DNA from: Eretmocerus hayati
Taxonomy: Eukaryota; Arthropoda; Insecta; Hymenoptera; Aphelinidae
Length of the DNA: 64,000 bases
Assembly (NCBI GenBank): GCA_029851415.1
Contig: CM056742.1
Coordinates: 147,441,121-147,505,120, forward strand
Direction: 5' to 3'
A program made the position numbers and the translations under genes. The notes beneath the pieces are model-generated. The model made no database searches. It saw only the letters and a list, made by a program, of their open reading frames with translations, and was not told where the DNA came from. Positions within the stretch are counted from its first letter, which is position 1. Each line of letters begins with the position of its first letter. Below, piece by piece: positions 24,074 to 35,908 of this stretch.

Positions 24074-27000
24074 TTTGGGAACTTCTGACATTTTTGTTTT
24101 CAAAAACGCATATGTCGAAAACTGTTTAATGGAATCATCTTTGAACCCTCCCAGCACACTTCGACGTGGTGATCGATCACTCATGAACATTTCAGAGAGA
24201 TCGATCGGAGGATTGACTAGAACTCGTGAACCAAAGAAGGAACAATATACATGTCAAAACATTGAATTTCTCTGCAAATCATCATGTTCCGTAACCACCG
24301 GATGCCTACAAAAAAAATTTAACCCGAAATTGAAAGATCTCGACGTCGAGAACGAAATGGTCGGAACCTCTTTCTTTATACTCTGAGGATGAAAAATTCG
24401 TGTGCGTTTGAGAAACGCGTTAGGAACGGAGTTCCGAAATTCGCCTCGATAAGATATGTAGAAATGTCAATAAAGTCTAAAACTTTGATGGACTTAAAAC
24501 TGGCTTTTGAATCCTCATCATCTTTTGATAACGATACCGATAAAGATGCACACTAATAAGCCCCTGAGTGATTGAGATAATTTGCATGGTTTTTTCGAGT
24601 TTCCTGCACTATTATGTGAATAAAATGACGAGTTACTCCTTGGCATTGGGTGGACTCTTGAGAAGGTTATGGTGGGGGACATAAAAAGCATATCAATCTG
24701 AATTTGAATCCTCACTACTTAATTAAGGTTCACAAAATGCATCGGAGCTGATTGCTCGGATGATTGAATAAGAAGAGAAAAATTTTGGGATTCACTGAAT
24801 CGTTAGATTAAATATGTCACAATGAAACTTCGCACCATTTAGATTGTATATCTTATTCGTTAAGACTTTAAATTCTGCTCATCAGAGAAACACATAGATA
24901 TCACTTTCATCATTGTATATCTAGCAATACTATGAACAACAATCGAATAGGCTGGATGCATTCAGACGGTAGACCATAGAAGACGAAATCGCGGTTGCTT
25001 AGCGCAAGCAGTATACCTATATCGCAAAAGTGTCGCATCGTATGGCGGGTTCCATCGAATCTCGTTCCACGGGGCCGTGCCGGTCAGCTGATCGCGCGCG
25101 ATTTTATTCCTCAGACGAGCGTAAAGGAACTCCGTTCCAAAATTCTTCTGAGAATAAAATTCCCACATTATACTCTCATATATTCCTTTGCGAGTCATCT
25201 TTCTTCTTAAACACTAACTATCTTTGAGTAGAAAGTGTCATCTACAGTCTGAAGATCTCGCTGAGAGGAACAACATGGTGAAAACCGAATTGCTCTCTCT
25301 GAGAATTTTGACAATGGAAAATTCATCAGACGAGATAATTCTCTCATTATTCTCGTACATATTCTATACCCACACTCAAATAAAGAACTCACAGACTTGT
25401 ATACACACTAACGATCTCCTACTACAATTACCAGCTAAAATGCAATTGTATTCTGCTGACTCTGAGCATTGACAGTGGAGTTCTTCATTTCGCTTCCTCA
25501 GATAGGAAAAGTTGTACTCGTGACGAGACATTTTTCTCGGATCTTCTAACTCAAATTAAATTTATATTATAAAAATCGTCGTCCACACAGAGTCGATATC
25601 CATCATCCTGTTCTCCTCGCCAATATCTCTTGATTGTAGGTCACCTTTCTTCCTTCAAGATTATTCCCAGCCCACTAGAAATCCATCTTTCGCGGTCTTT
25701 GGCCTTGTTTGTGTGTATGTTGTTCTCCGCCATCCATAAGTTCTCCCCAACCCTTCAATTGATCTTTATAGAATTCATCTGTTGGGTAGATGACCACCGG
25801 ATGATGTTCTGAAATGGGATTTGCAGCTCAATTCATTAGATAACTTCCGATATTTGCGTTTTGTGATATGGAAAAGTCAATATCTTCGAGAACCAACAAA
25901 CTTATTCACAAATATTTTCATCCACAATTCTTTTACCAAAGTTTGCATCAACATAACTAACATCATTCGGTGATTCTCCGTGACCTGATTCATATGGATG
26001 ATTCATATTCATCCATTCCCATAATTTGAAACATACATTCTGCATCATTCAACGGAAAATCGCGTGCCAATCATGTTTTATTCATCAATACGCAATTCCG
26101 TATCAACCAATTGATCGATTCTGTCGAGAATAAATATTACATCAGGTTACTCTGGATTTCTCTACGAACTATTTCTAGAACATATTCTTCGGGAATTGTA
26201 AACTTTTTTCAAAAATTGTATATTCTTTTATTACGGACGCATGATGCAAAAAAAAATTTGATCGATGAAGCTGGAAATTTCTTCAGAATGTTCTTGGGTG
26301 ATCAACTACTACACACATGGGTTTCAGAAGGATCGACTGAAGGGCTGAGGAGAACGCGTGAACGCAGGGAAACACACATCAAATTATCGACTACTTTCAT
26401 AAATAACCAACCACCTACATATCATAAAAAATAATCATCTTTTTCACCTCCAATTATCATTGAGCGAAAAATGTGGCTACAATCGGAAGACTCCAGGGCG
26501 AGGAAGAAAATCGTGGAACCTGAATCTGTGTTAGTGTAGATTTTCAGAAGGGAAAATCGCCGTCGCTACTGAGACGTGTGTCGATTGTCGGTGTGTCTTT
26601 TCTGTTCAACACATTTACATCAACCCCTTAACCGATCTCTTCGGAATTGATATGGACGGTAGAAAGCCTCCTAAGGATGCGCTGGAAGGATTCACCGTCC
26701 ACTGTATCAAACCGTTCCCGATTCATGTGTCTCAAAAATTCGAAATGTCAGAATTTTGATTAATTGACTATTTTACTACAAATATCATCCCCCCCCCCCC
26801 CAATCTCACTCATCCAATTTGAGTCCACCTACATGAAAAGTTCCTCGCGATTCCTCATTGATTGGTTAATACCGAACTCGCATACTTATCCCATTCTATC
26901 ATTTGAATCATAAATTTCTCCATCATCTAAATTAGAACTAGATACAATGCCTTCTCTATTCGATTCATAGGTCATTTCACGCAACATTCGATATTCTGCG

Positions 27001-27238
27001 TACTCTATTCTTCTGGTCCACTCGCAAGTCATTCTTATTCTCTCAACATCCTGAATCATAGAAAATGACTCCGCGAACATGGCTCAATCGTCATTCTTGG
27101 GCCAGAACAATTCTCTAAATACCTGAAAATGATGAGGTTAAGGGGGAATTTAGCAACTCTCGGTGCCTACCCGGCTACAATTCCACCCCACGGTGTTCCT
27201 GAACCAACTTTCAATGAACCTCAACACCCCCCATCAAT
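24074..27238. other. Unassigned 3.2-kb stretch
   Basis: No gene, RNA or element could be supported. Open frames at 24075-24386, 25224-25472 and 26111-26434 lack family motifs and splice context. A poly(C) run lies near 26789-26802. Confidence 0.4.
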
Positions 27239-27981
27239 GGACCCCGCACCAAATATTGTTTTTGGGTCTCTGTAATTTTCAACGAGACTTGGCAGACAGG
27301 TAGATTGAAATGCGCTGAGCAAACACGGTTGGCCTGAACTGACCTTAACCCAAAGGTGCGTGCCCCTCAGAACTGATTTTTTTCACTTCAAGTACATGGA
27401 AAATGGAAGTTTTTCCCGCAAGAATGAAAATCTTTGGTCGAGCCGTTTTTCAAAAAAGTCGAGTTAACTGGTTTTCATTGGAATTTTCGTACTAATCTCT
27501 CCATACTCGATGAAAATGCAATTGTCTCCCTCACAATTATTCCTAATTACATTGGAACACGCTAAAATACATCAAAAAGATAGTTTTCAGAAACGATTTT
27601 ATAGTAAAGGCGAATATCCATGGTCCCACGATGCCGAGAGACGAGCAATAATGTCGCACGGACTCTAGTTTCAAGGTCCTTAATCCTCCGAATTTCTCCT
27701 TTTATCTTCAAGTACGTGATCAATGTAAGTTATTTCCCGCTAGAATCAGAATTGTCGGCGGAGCTATAATCGAGAAATCGATCAGATTAAAATATCTTGA
27801 ATCTTGATTTCGCCATTATTTCGAGGATAATCAAGGATGAGCTGTCCCATCGACCTCTGATACATGTTTGCGTGGATCACTATTTTCTAGGAAGTATGGA
27901 TCAACAATAATCAATGCTCGAAATTTCATAACAAAGAACCCACTTCAAAGTGGAACAATTTTATTATCAATAAATCACAAT

Positions 27982-28434
27982 TCAATAGTGCATACTCTTG
28001 TACACACACAAAGATCTAACAAGTTTCTCTTTATACTGAGGATTCGATTTCGCACACGCGTAATTTTTCCATGTCAAGTTAAAGTCGAAATGTGCCGATT
28101 CCATGGATTGCTCACTATAGAATCCGAGGCCCATCTTCTTCATCTCACAAAACTGTTCAATGTGAAAGAATACTGCGTGAACTTTCGGGGTAACTGGAAT
28201 CTCCAACTCTAAATAGCTCTTTCGAAAGGTTCCTATACACGATTTGTAACTCGTTTTCAGCTCATTCCCAAAACACGAACTCACTACCTCCCTGAAATCC
28301 TTGAATGACTGAGCAAATCTCTTGATGCAGGAATGATTTGGAGCCTGGAGTAGATCAACATTTTCTAGCAATTTTTTACAAGAATTCCCTTTGAAAGCGG
28401 GACAACCTCGAGTTATCTCACGATGAACATGGCA
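27982..28434 (-). pseudogene. Inverted duplicate of the 3-prime half of the transposon gene
   Basis: Minus-strand copy in the left arm, from CHVHREITRGCPAFKG to KSNPQYKEKLVRSLCVYK. The frame is open here (KTSYKSCIG where the right arm has a stop). It lacks the whole upstream part of the protein and cannot encode the complete product. Confidence 0.65.
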
Positions 28435-28437
28435 ACC

Positions 28438-29415
28438 TTGCGCTAAAAAACGCCGTACATTCAACGATGAAGTTACTCCCAAAAAATTCAAAGATACTGG
28501 AGTAAAAAAGTTATTTGTAATAGCTATAGCACCTAAAACGCAAGAGAATTATGAGAATGTTGCACTGCTTTGGTCTATTATGGAATTGGATGCCTTGGAG
28601 AGCACTATAGCAACCGATTTGAAATTGGAAAATATTCTCGCAGGGATTGGTTCTCACAGTAGTCAATTCCCCTGTACATGGTGTGAAGCAAAATAGATGA
28701 GTTATGTTTATGTGGCAAGTGTAGAACCATCGATAATATTTTATCAAACTACCGCGAATGGGCCAAATCTGGGGCTCTCGACAAAAATGCCAAAGAGTAT
28801 ATGAGCTGTAAGAACCTGCCATTGTTGAGTAAAAATAAGAAAACTCAGTTGATCGAGCTTGTTCCTACGCCAGAGTTACATTTAATGATTGGCGTAGTCA
28901 ATTTTATTTTCATGCACATGATGAAATATTTTGAAGCAGAATCTCTGGCTTGGGCAAATGCTTGCCATGTTCATCGTGAGATAACTCGAGGTTGTCCCGC
29001 TTTCAAAGGGAATTCTGGCAAAAAATTGCTAGAAAATGTTGATCTACTCCAGGCTCCGAATCATTCCTGCATCAAGAGATTTGCTCAGTCATTCAAGGAT
29101 TTCAGGGAGGTAGTGAGTTCGTGTTTTGGGAATGAGCTGAAAACGAGTTAAAAATCGTGTATAGGAACCTTTCGAAAGAGCTATTTAGAGTTGGAGATTC
29201 CAGTTACCCCGAAAGTTCACGCAGTATTCTTTCACATTGAACAGTTTTGTGAGATGAAGAAGATGGGCCTCAGATTCTATAGTGAGCAATCCATGGAATC
29301 GGCACATTTCGACTTCAACTTAACATGGAAAAATTACGAGTGTGCGAAATCGAATCCTCAGTATAAAGAGAAACTTGTTAGATCTTTGTGTGTGTACAAC
29401 AGTATGCACATTTGA
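28438..29415 (+). pseudogene. Damaged transposon protein gene (uncharacterised insect family)
   Basis: Reading starts in the spacer with TFNDEVTPKKFKDTGVKKL, runs through ATDLKLENILAGIGSHSS and PCTWCEA, shifts frame near 28695, continues with CGKCRTIDNILSNYREWAK and LVPTPELHLMIGVVNF, then ESLAWANACHVHREITRGCP. A stop near 29149 interrupts it before SCIGTFRKSYLELEI and the final block VHAVFFHIEQFCEMKKMGL. The pattern of CTWC, CGKC and PELHLMxGVVN matches a transposon-borne protein family seen widely in insects and Hydra; the name of that family is not certain. The missing N-terminus, the frameshift and the stop make it a pseudogene. Confidence 0.6.
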
Positions 29416-30760
29416 ATTGTGATTTATTGATAATAAAATTGTTCCACTTTGAAGTGGGTTCTTTGTTATGAAATTTCGAGCATTGATTATTGTTGATCCA
29501 TACTTCCTAGAAAATAGTGATCCACGCAAACATGTATCAGAGGTCGATGGGACAGCTCATCCTTGATTATCCTCGAAATAATGGCGAAATCAAGATTCAA
29601 GATATTTTAATCTGATCGATTTCTCGATTATAGCTCCGCCGACTATTCTGATTCTAGCGGGAAATAACTTACATTGATCACGTACTTGAAGATAAAAGGA
29701 GAAATTCGGAGGAACAAGGACCTTTGAACTAGAGTCCGTGCGACATTATTGCTCGTCTCTCGGCATCGTGGGACCATGGATATTCGCCTTTACTATGAAA
29801 TCGTTTCTGAAAACTATCTTTTTGATGTATTTTAGCGTGTTCCAATGTAATTAGGAATAATTGTGAGGGAGACAATTGCATTTCTACGAGTATGGATAGA
29901 TTAGTACGGAAATTCCAATGAAAACCAGTTAACTTGAGTTTTTTGAAAAACGGCTCGACCAAAGATTTTCATTCTTGCGGGAAAAACTTCCATTTTCCAT
30001 GTACTTGAAGTGAGAAAAATCAATTCTGAGGGGCACGCACCTTTGGGTTAAAGTCAGTTCAGGCCAACCGTGCAAATGTTCAAATGGAGTCGAGTTTCTA
30101 TCGGTTACGGTTATTGAGATATTTGTACCGAAAGCTGTGGAGAATGCAGGCCATTGTGGAGGTTAGGATAGCGAATCGAACGTCAACATTGGCACAATGT
30201 ATATATATAGCACTTTTGCACTCGGCGCTTTTGTGCAGTTTTTGGGTGGCTTTGAGGCTGCAGTAGATGGATTCATGATGGAAGAAAAAAAAAACAACAA
30301 TAAAAACCTCAACAATTGAGTTTGAATGATTTAGCAACGAAAACAAGCCCTGAATATCGTTTGCTAGCTGGCTCAAGGGAAGTCGGATATTCAAGCCTAC
30401 TCGAATGCTGAGTTTCGGGTCGCGTTACTCGGTCCTTGTGTCGTTTCTTTCTCAAGATGTCAAGGACTGAAATAAAGTCATGTCTTACTGATGAAGTATA
30501 GATTCTTTTCAGTCAAATGATGTCTAGATTATTCGAGTTGAATACTGCAAGGTCTTAATCATGTGCGTGGACAGAATATACACTTTTTCATGTTCTTATA
30601 AAAGAAAGGTAGAAGAGACAAGTTGATCCATTGACCGATTGATTGATTAGTTGAATGATAAAACGGCCTTGTCTATACGGCCGGACTCACGTACACGAAA
30701 CAAGGGTTCTGGTGGACGACGCATGCAACGTCTTCGCCGAGAAAATCCCTAAGGTATCCG

Positions 30761-30987
30761 TCGCGTACGCGAAAGACCGCGGCCCCTGGGCCCAGTCTTC
30801 ACGTACGCGAAAGGGCGCATTCTTCACGGGCTTCGGAAAGCCACCTCGTGAAAGTCTTCGCGTGCGCGAAATAGAAGATTCTTCGCGTACGCGAAAATTT
30901 TCCGGTTCGCGCACGCGAAGACTTTTGCGGGGCAGCTTTCCGAAATTTTTCGCGTACGCGAAGGGGCCATGGTTTCGCGTGCGCGAA
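30761..30987. repeat. Array of self-complementary TTCGCGTRCGCGAA words
   Basis: Copies at 30857-30870, 30882-30895, 30906-30919, 30949-30962 and 30974-30987, plus a shorter TCGCGTACGCGA at 30761-30772. TTCGCGTACGCGAA is a perfect palindrome; the TG/CA variants are near-perfect. Spacing is irregular (11-30 bases). The array lies in the left arm of the large foldback element. Confidence 0.9.
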
Positions 30988-31258
30988 AACTTTGCAAGGT
31001 GCCGGTCCAAATATGGAGAACAGGGTACCTATTGAAGTAAAAATTTTGCAATTCGCACAGCGCGGCGCGCGCGCGAGAATTTTTCTCGCGGGCGTAAAAT
31101 AAATATTGATTTTTTGTGGCGGCCACGGAAATCGTCTGCTGATCATTGTTTTGATCAAGCTGCATAACCCCCCACCACGTGCTCTGCCTAATACTAGATA
31201 TATTTTAGTGTTTACCAGCCTGGTGATATGAATCCAAAAATCACACGTATACCCTTAA

Positions 31259-33715
31259 CCCGGGAGTGGGCGCGCCATATGTCGAAAAGACCGACTTTTT
31301 TTTATTTGAATAAGTTAGATATAAAAATTTCCTCCAATCGTTCCAGCGATTTAGCTCAACTATATTGACGTTACTACCAAGCTGTTTGAGCGTTTCTGAG
31401 GCAATCCGACCGCACCGCAGTTTCTGAGAATTTTTTCAAAACAGAGTCGGTCGAAATGACCGTCGCGCGCCTACTAACGTTGGCGTGAATCTCCCGTCAA
31501 CAACGCGCGGCAACTGCAGTCTCGCGAGTGCAGTGGTCGAGGTCACTTCAAAATAATGGCTCGATATGCAGATTTGTTATTGAGAGATAGTGTTCAGAAT
31601 GATATTAGTGATTCTGAAGATGATTCTGATTATGTTGACGAGCCAGTTCATGACACATCCGATCTTGAAACAAGTTCTGAGGAGGAAGAGTTGTCGGAGG
31701 AAGAAGAGCAATTCGTGATCGAGACTGGGAACGTGAGTTATGGCAATTGTTTTCCAAATTTGTGTGCTTCAATTTCAAAAGTTAAGATCCAGCTGTTTGA
31801 ATTCACATAATAATTATATTAGAGAACGGGACTAGATTCATGTTGGATTACAAATGAGAAGTTTCATTTGATATAAACTTGATTTCATTTTCATTTGAAA
31901 AAATATCGAAAAAAATGAACGATCGATTCGATCAAATTTTTTGGGTCTGCTGTTGTTGACTTGTGGTGTCTTTCAGGAATCTTTTTTTACTGGTAAAGAT
32001 AAAACAACAGTATGGGATAAGAGTATTGATCCGAGAAGAAATAGGATTCGTTCATGCAATATTTTCAAAGAAAAGCCCGGTGTCAAATCGTGCGCTTCAA
32101 ACGTTCGACAGCCAGTTGATGCTTTCAAACTCTTCATAACCGATGAAATGATAGAAAATATTGTTCTCTGCACGAATCTATACATAAACAAATGCAAGGA
32201 AAACTTTGAAAGAGAGAGAGACGTCAAAGAAACGGACCGAGATGAAATAGAAGCTCTAATTGGTTTATTGTATCTGGCTGGATATCTACGATCATCTCAT
32301 CTGAATATACACGATTTCTATAACGAAGATGGTACTGGCATAAGTATTTTCAAAGCAACAATGTCCGAAAAGAGATTTCGCTTTCTTTTGAAGTGTATTC
32401 GATTTGACGATCTTGAAACCCGAGCCGAAAGGAGGAAGACTGATAAGCTGGCACCCATTCGTGAAACGCATGATAATTTTGTCAAGAACTGTCAGAAATA
32501 TTATACTTTGGGTCCTTTCGTGACTATCGATGAGATGTTGGACGATTTTCGAGGAAGATGCTCGTTTCGCCAGTATATAAAATCTAAGCCTGCTAAGTAT
32601 GGATTGAAAACTCAAGCTCTTGTAGACTCTTCAACTTTTTATATTTTCAATTTAGAAGTTTACTGCGGAGAACAACCAGATGGCCCTTTCAAAAAAATCA
32701 ATTCGGGTCTTGAAATTGTTTCACGCTTGATTTCTCCTATTTCAAAGTCGGCAAGAAATGTGACAATAGATAACTGGTATTCGTCGATACCTTTGGCTGA
32801 AAAACTCCTGAATGAGCATAATCTTACTATGGTCGGAACACTCAAACAAAATAAAGCTCAGATACCCTCAGTTTTTGTCGGTAAATCGTCTGATATTCAT
32901 TCAAGTTTATTTGGTTTCTGTAGGAATATGACTCTAGTATCGTATGTTCCAAAAGTGAATAAACGCGTATTACTTTTGTCAACAATGCACCACGATACTA
33001 AAATTGTACCTGAAAAGAAAAACAAACCAGAAATTATTTGCTTCTATAACTCTACGAAAGCAGGTGTGGACGTTGTTGACGAAATGAAAGGTACTTATTC
33101 CGTATCAAGGAAGTGCAATCGTTGGTCAATGAGAATATTCTATTCTTTACTAGATATGACTGGCATCAATGCTCAGGTAATCATTGAGTCTAATACAAAA
33201 ACTAAAGTGATACGGCGTGATTTTTTGAAAGGCATAGCTCTGAAATTGATCGAGAAACATGTTATCACGCGATCAAAATGCCCATTCTTACCCATTTCTG
33301 TCAAATCTGCTATAAAAAAATTTTTGAAAATTGATGGTGAAATTGAGAAAAAAAATGGACATGCTGGCCGTTGTCACTATTGTTCATCTAAGAAGAATAG
33401 GAAAACAAAAAAGATGTGTTCGATTTGTTCAGCATACATCTGTAATGAGCATACCTCTTTCGTTTGTATTGATTGTAGCGAAACCGATGTACCATTCGAA
33501 GAAGAGTAATTTCCTCCAAAAAATTATTGTTTAATATCCTATATGTGTCAAAGAAGTATTTTGTGTCTCATGAATAAACATTAGTTTGATACTAGAAATA
33601 TTTTTAGTGTATAAATTATTAATTAGGAGTGCTCAGACGCTGGTTATGGAAGTCGGTCTAAATGACCGACAGCGCGCCTACTAACGTTAGTCCGTTTAGC
33701 GCGCCTACTCCCGGG
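31259..33715 (+). mobile_element. Intact piggyBac-family transposon
   Basis: Bounded by TTAA at 31255-31258 and 33716-33719. The ends are inverted repeats: CCCGGGAGTGGGCGCGC on the left and CCCGGGAGTAGGCGCGC read from the right. Subterminal copies of GCGCGCCTACTAACGTT occur on both sides (near 31468-31483 and 33673-33688), as do GGTCGAAATGACCG / GGTCTAAATGACCG boxes. The empty TTAA target is preserved in the mirror arm of the host palindrome at 35308-35311. The element encodes a complete transposase, so it may be active. Confidence 0.93.
31556..33509 (+). CDS. piggyBac transposase, two exons, apparently complete
   Basis: Cut-and-paste transposase acting at TTAA sites in the nucleus. Exons 31556-31732 and 31977-33509 join in phase 0 (donor GTGAGT, acceptor TTTCAG) to give 569 residues. 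Residues 1-59 are strongly acidic, as is usual for this family. The DDE_Tnp_1_7 fold follows from about residue 60, beginning ESFFTGKDKTTVWD. Catalytic aspartates are visible at about 244 (FVTIDEML), 324 (NVTIDNWYSS) and 424/427 (AGVDVVDEM), with spacing like that of the founding piggyBac protein. The C-terminus has the Cys/His-rich end domain (CHYCSSKK, CSICSAYICNEH, CIDC) used in DNA-end binding. No stop or frameshift was seen. The unspliced frame from 31941 is not the real start. Confidence 0.9.
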
Positions 33716-34121
33716 TTAAGCTTCTGTGAGCCTTGAAATCAAAAATTAATGTTTCACTGAAACAGCTCTTAAGTGTGATGTAATTTTGTTTAGGTGCGAG
33801 TTGATGTGTTGATACGCAATATGCATGTATCAATCACCTATTGTGCAATATGACTTTATGAGGTGAAACCAAAATATGATTTTGCGAGAGTATTTAGATC
33901 GCTTTCAACATCATGTCTCCCTTCCTCAGAACTCGCGTCAATTTGGAATATGATGCTTGAGTATTGAACTACACATCAACCAACTAATAATTCATGTACC
34001 ATTCTCACACAAATCTTATGTAGATCAGTAATTTTTCTTCCGAAGCTGACTGAATCACCGGACATATCCGAGGACTCTCTGGATTCATTGATCCACCTAA
34101 AATTAGTTCAGTCAGCTGATA

Positions 34122-35079
34122 TGGGTGATTATGAGATAACTTAGGTATTTCGAGGGCAAAAACGGCGGGAGTCGGGATTTGGACCAAAAATTGACTAGTT
34201 GAAATATAGCTGCAATCTGACTGCTCATGGGTGTTTTCCAATCTATCTGACATCCAAAAACAATTCCCAGACGGGCATGAACATTAGTCAATCTATGTAA
34301 AAGATATGAGCAATTTTCGATATATTTTTGCCACGATAAGGACAGCCACGGTAAGGACATTTTGGCATGAAAAGTGATCTCAGAGGCGTAAATCGAAATG
34401 GATCGTTTTTTCCGAATAGATGGCCTATTTTTACGGTGAGAGTAGACTGTAAAAAAATTTCTGGACCTTGACGTTGCATAGTGTTCGAGAGCCAGTGACC
34501 ACGGTAAGGACAATTCTTATTTTGCAACGGAAAAATTGTCCATAAATCATCGCGTGGGAAGCTGTTCACGTGATTCATCATTTCGCTGGTGGTAGTATTT
34601 TGTTTTTTGGTGTATTAGGAATCAGTTACCGCCGTTATAAAGCCGTTTGAAGTGATTCGCTGGCCCGGAGTCGAATTATCGAGAAGCATTCGAAAAATTT
34701 GCAAAATTCCAGGACAAAAAGTCGGCTGTGCTTGGACTATTTTGAAGTGAGACTTGATACTCGATTTGTACATGATATGACCTCTTCATAACCCAACTTT
34801 GATGCTTGAGTGGTACGGAACCGAGATTGAACGAATATCTCGGTAAACTACACGATTGAAATGTGCAACTCCAGTTTAGGACATGCCACGGTAAGGACAT
34901 TTTGACCACTTTTGGTAAGCTCAGGTCCACATTAAACTTATATCCGCTCCTGGAACTATTGGGACATCTTCATTTCAATAGAATACACTAGATATCATCG
35001 TTAGATTCATCATATTTGGTCGTTTCATATGAATGCGAGGTCAGGACATCAAATGCATAAGTTATCTCATAATCACCCA
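34122..35079. mobile_element. TA-flanked nonautonomous element (TGGGTGATTATGAGAT ends)
   Basis: A 958-bp insertion in the loop of the large palindrome, flanked by TA, with inverted ends TGGGTGATTATGAGATAACT. Inside, CCACGGTAAGGACA occurs at least four times (near 34341, 34352, 34498 and 34886) in one orientation. No coding capacity was found. Confidence 0.7.
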
Positions 35080-35803
35080 TATGTAGCTTAATACTGAAGC
35101 ATCATAGTTTGAATGTAAGCAAATTCTGAGGGAAGAAGGCATGATTTTAGAAGTTATCAAAATGCTCCAGTAAAATCATATTGCACAAAAGTTGATTAAT
35201 ACATGTATTGCGTATCAACACATCAATCTGCACCTCAACAAAATTACATCACACTTAAGAGCCGTTTCAGTAAAACATTAATTTTTGATTTTAAAACTCA
35301 CAGAAGCTTAAGGGTATAAGTGTGATTTTTGGATTCATACCACTAGGTTGGTAAAAACTCAAATATATCTAGTGTTAGGCAGAGCACGTAGTGGGGGGTT
35401 ATGCAGCTTGATAAAAACAATGATCAGCAGACTATTCCCGTGGTGACCACACAAAATCAATAATCATTTTACACCCGCGAGAAAAATTCTCGCGCGCGCG
35501 CTGCGCTGTGCGAATTGCAAACTTTTTACTTCAATAGGTACCCAGGCACATTCTCGCGTACGCGAAGGAGGAACTCTTCGCGTACACGAAGAGTTCCTGA
35601 TTCCGCACACGCGGAGAATTCCTGATTTCGCATACGCAACAATGGCGTGGAATTGATTCTCGCTTCAATACAAACTCATAGGGGCACCTGCTGCGTGCGC
35701 AAGCAGCTGAAATTCGAGATTCTATCTTCGCATGACCTATAGGTCGGAATTGGAACTTCGCAAATGCCTAAGGTGTCTTTCGCGCGTGCTACATCTATGA
35801 ATA

Positions 35804-35806
<3 letters not shown>

Positions 35807-35834
<28 letters not shown>

Positions 35835-35853
35835 CGTGTGTGTGCGTGTGTGT

Positions 35854-35901
<48 letters not shown>

Positions 35902-35908
35902 CGCGCGC
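35807..35908. repeat. Compound (TA)n(TG)n(CG)n microsatellite
   Basis: About 100 bases pass from TA to TG/CG-interrupted TG and end in a short CG run. Alternating purine-pyrimidine of this kind can adopt Z-DNA. It is present in the right arm of the palindrome only; the left arm lacks a counterpart. Confidence 0.9.

Larger units (their letters stand above)
27324..30072. mobile_element. 2.75-kb transposon with 1.1-kb inverted arms, CAAA target duplication
   Basis: Ends are CACGGTTGGCCTGAACTGA and its mirror. Left arm 27324-28435 and right arm 28963-30072 are near-identical inverted copies; the spacer is 527 bases. The flanks are CAAA on each side and the empty site is kept in the other arm of the host palindrome at about 36376-36379, so a 4-bp duplication is supported. 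The right arm holds the 3-prime half of a transposon gene and the left arm an inverted copy of the same half, so the element looks like a derivative in which one end was copied onto the other. Confidence 0.8.

Noticed and set aside
25030..25120. Possible tRNA-like segment around GGTTCCATCGAATCTC
   Set aside because: No consistent A-box/B-box spacing or cloverleaf could be drawn.
30761..30987. CRISPR-like array
   Set aside because: Units are short palindromes with irregular 11-30 base gaps in a eukaryotic transposon arm; no spacers of constant size and no cas genes.
30655..31165. Several overlapping Arg-rich frames
   Set aside because: They are artefacts of the CGCGTACGCG palindrome array, which stays open in many frames.
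34005..34930. Minus-strand frames with repeated MSLPW peptides
   Set aside because: The peptides come from the CCACGGTAAGGACA repeats of a noncoding TA element.
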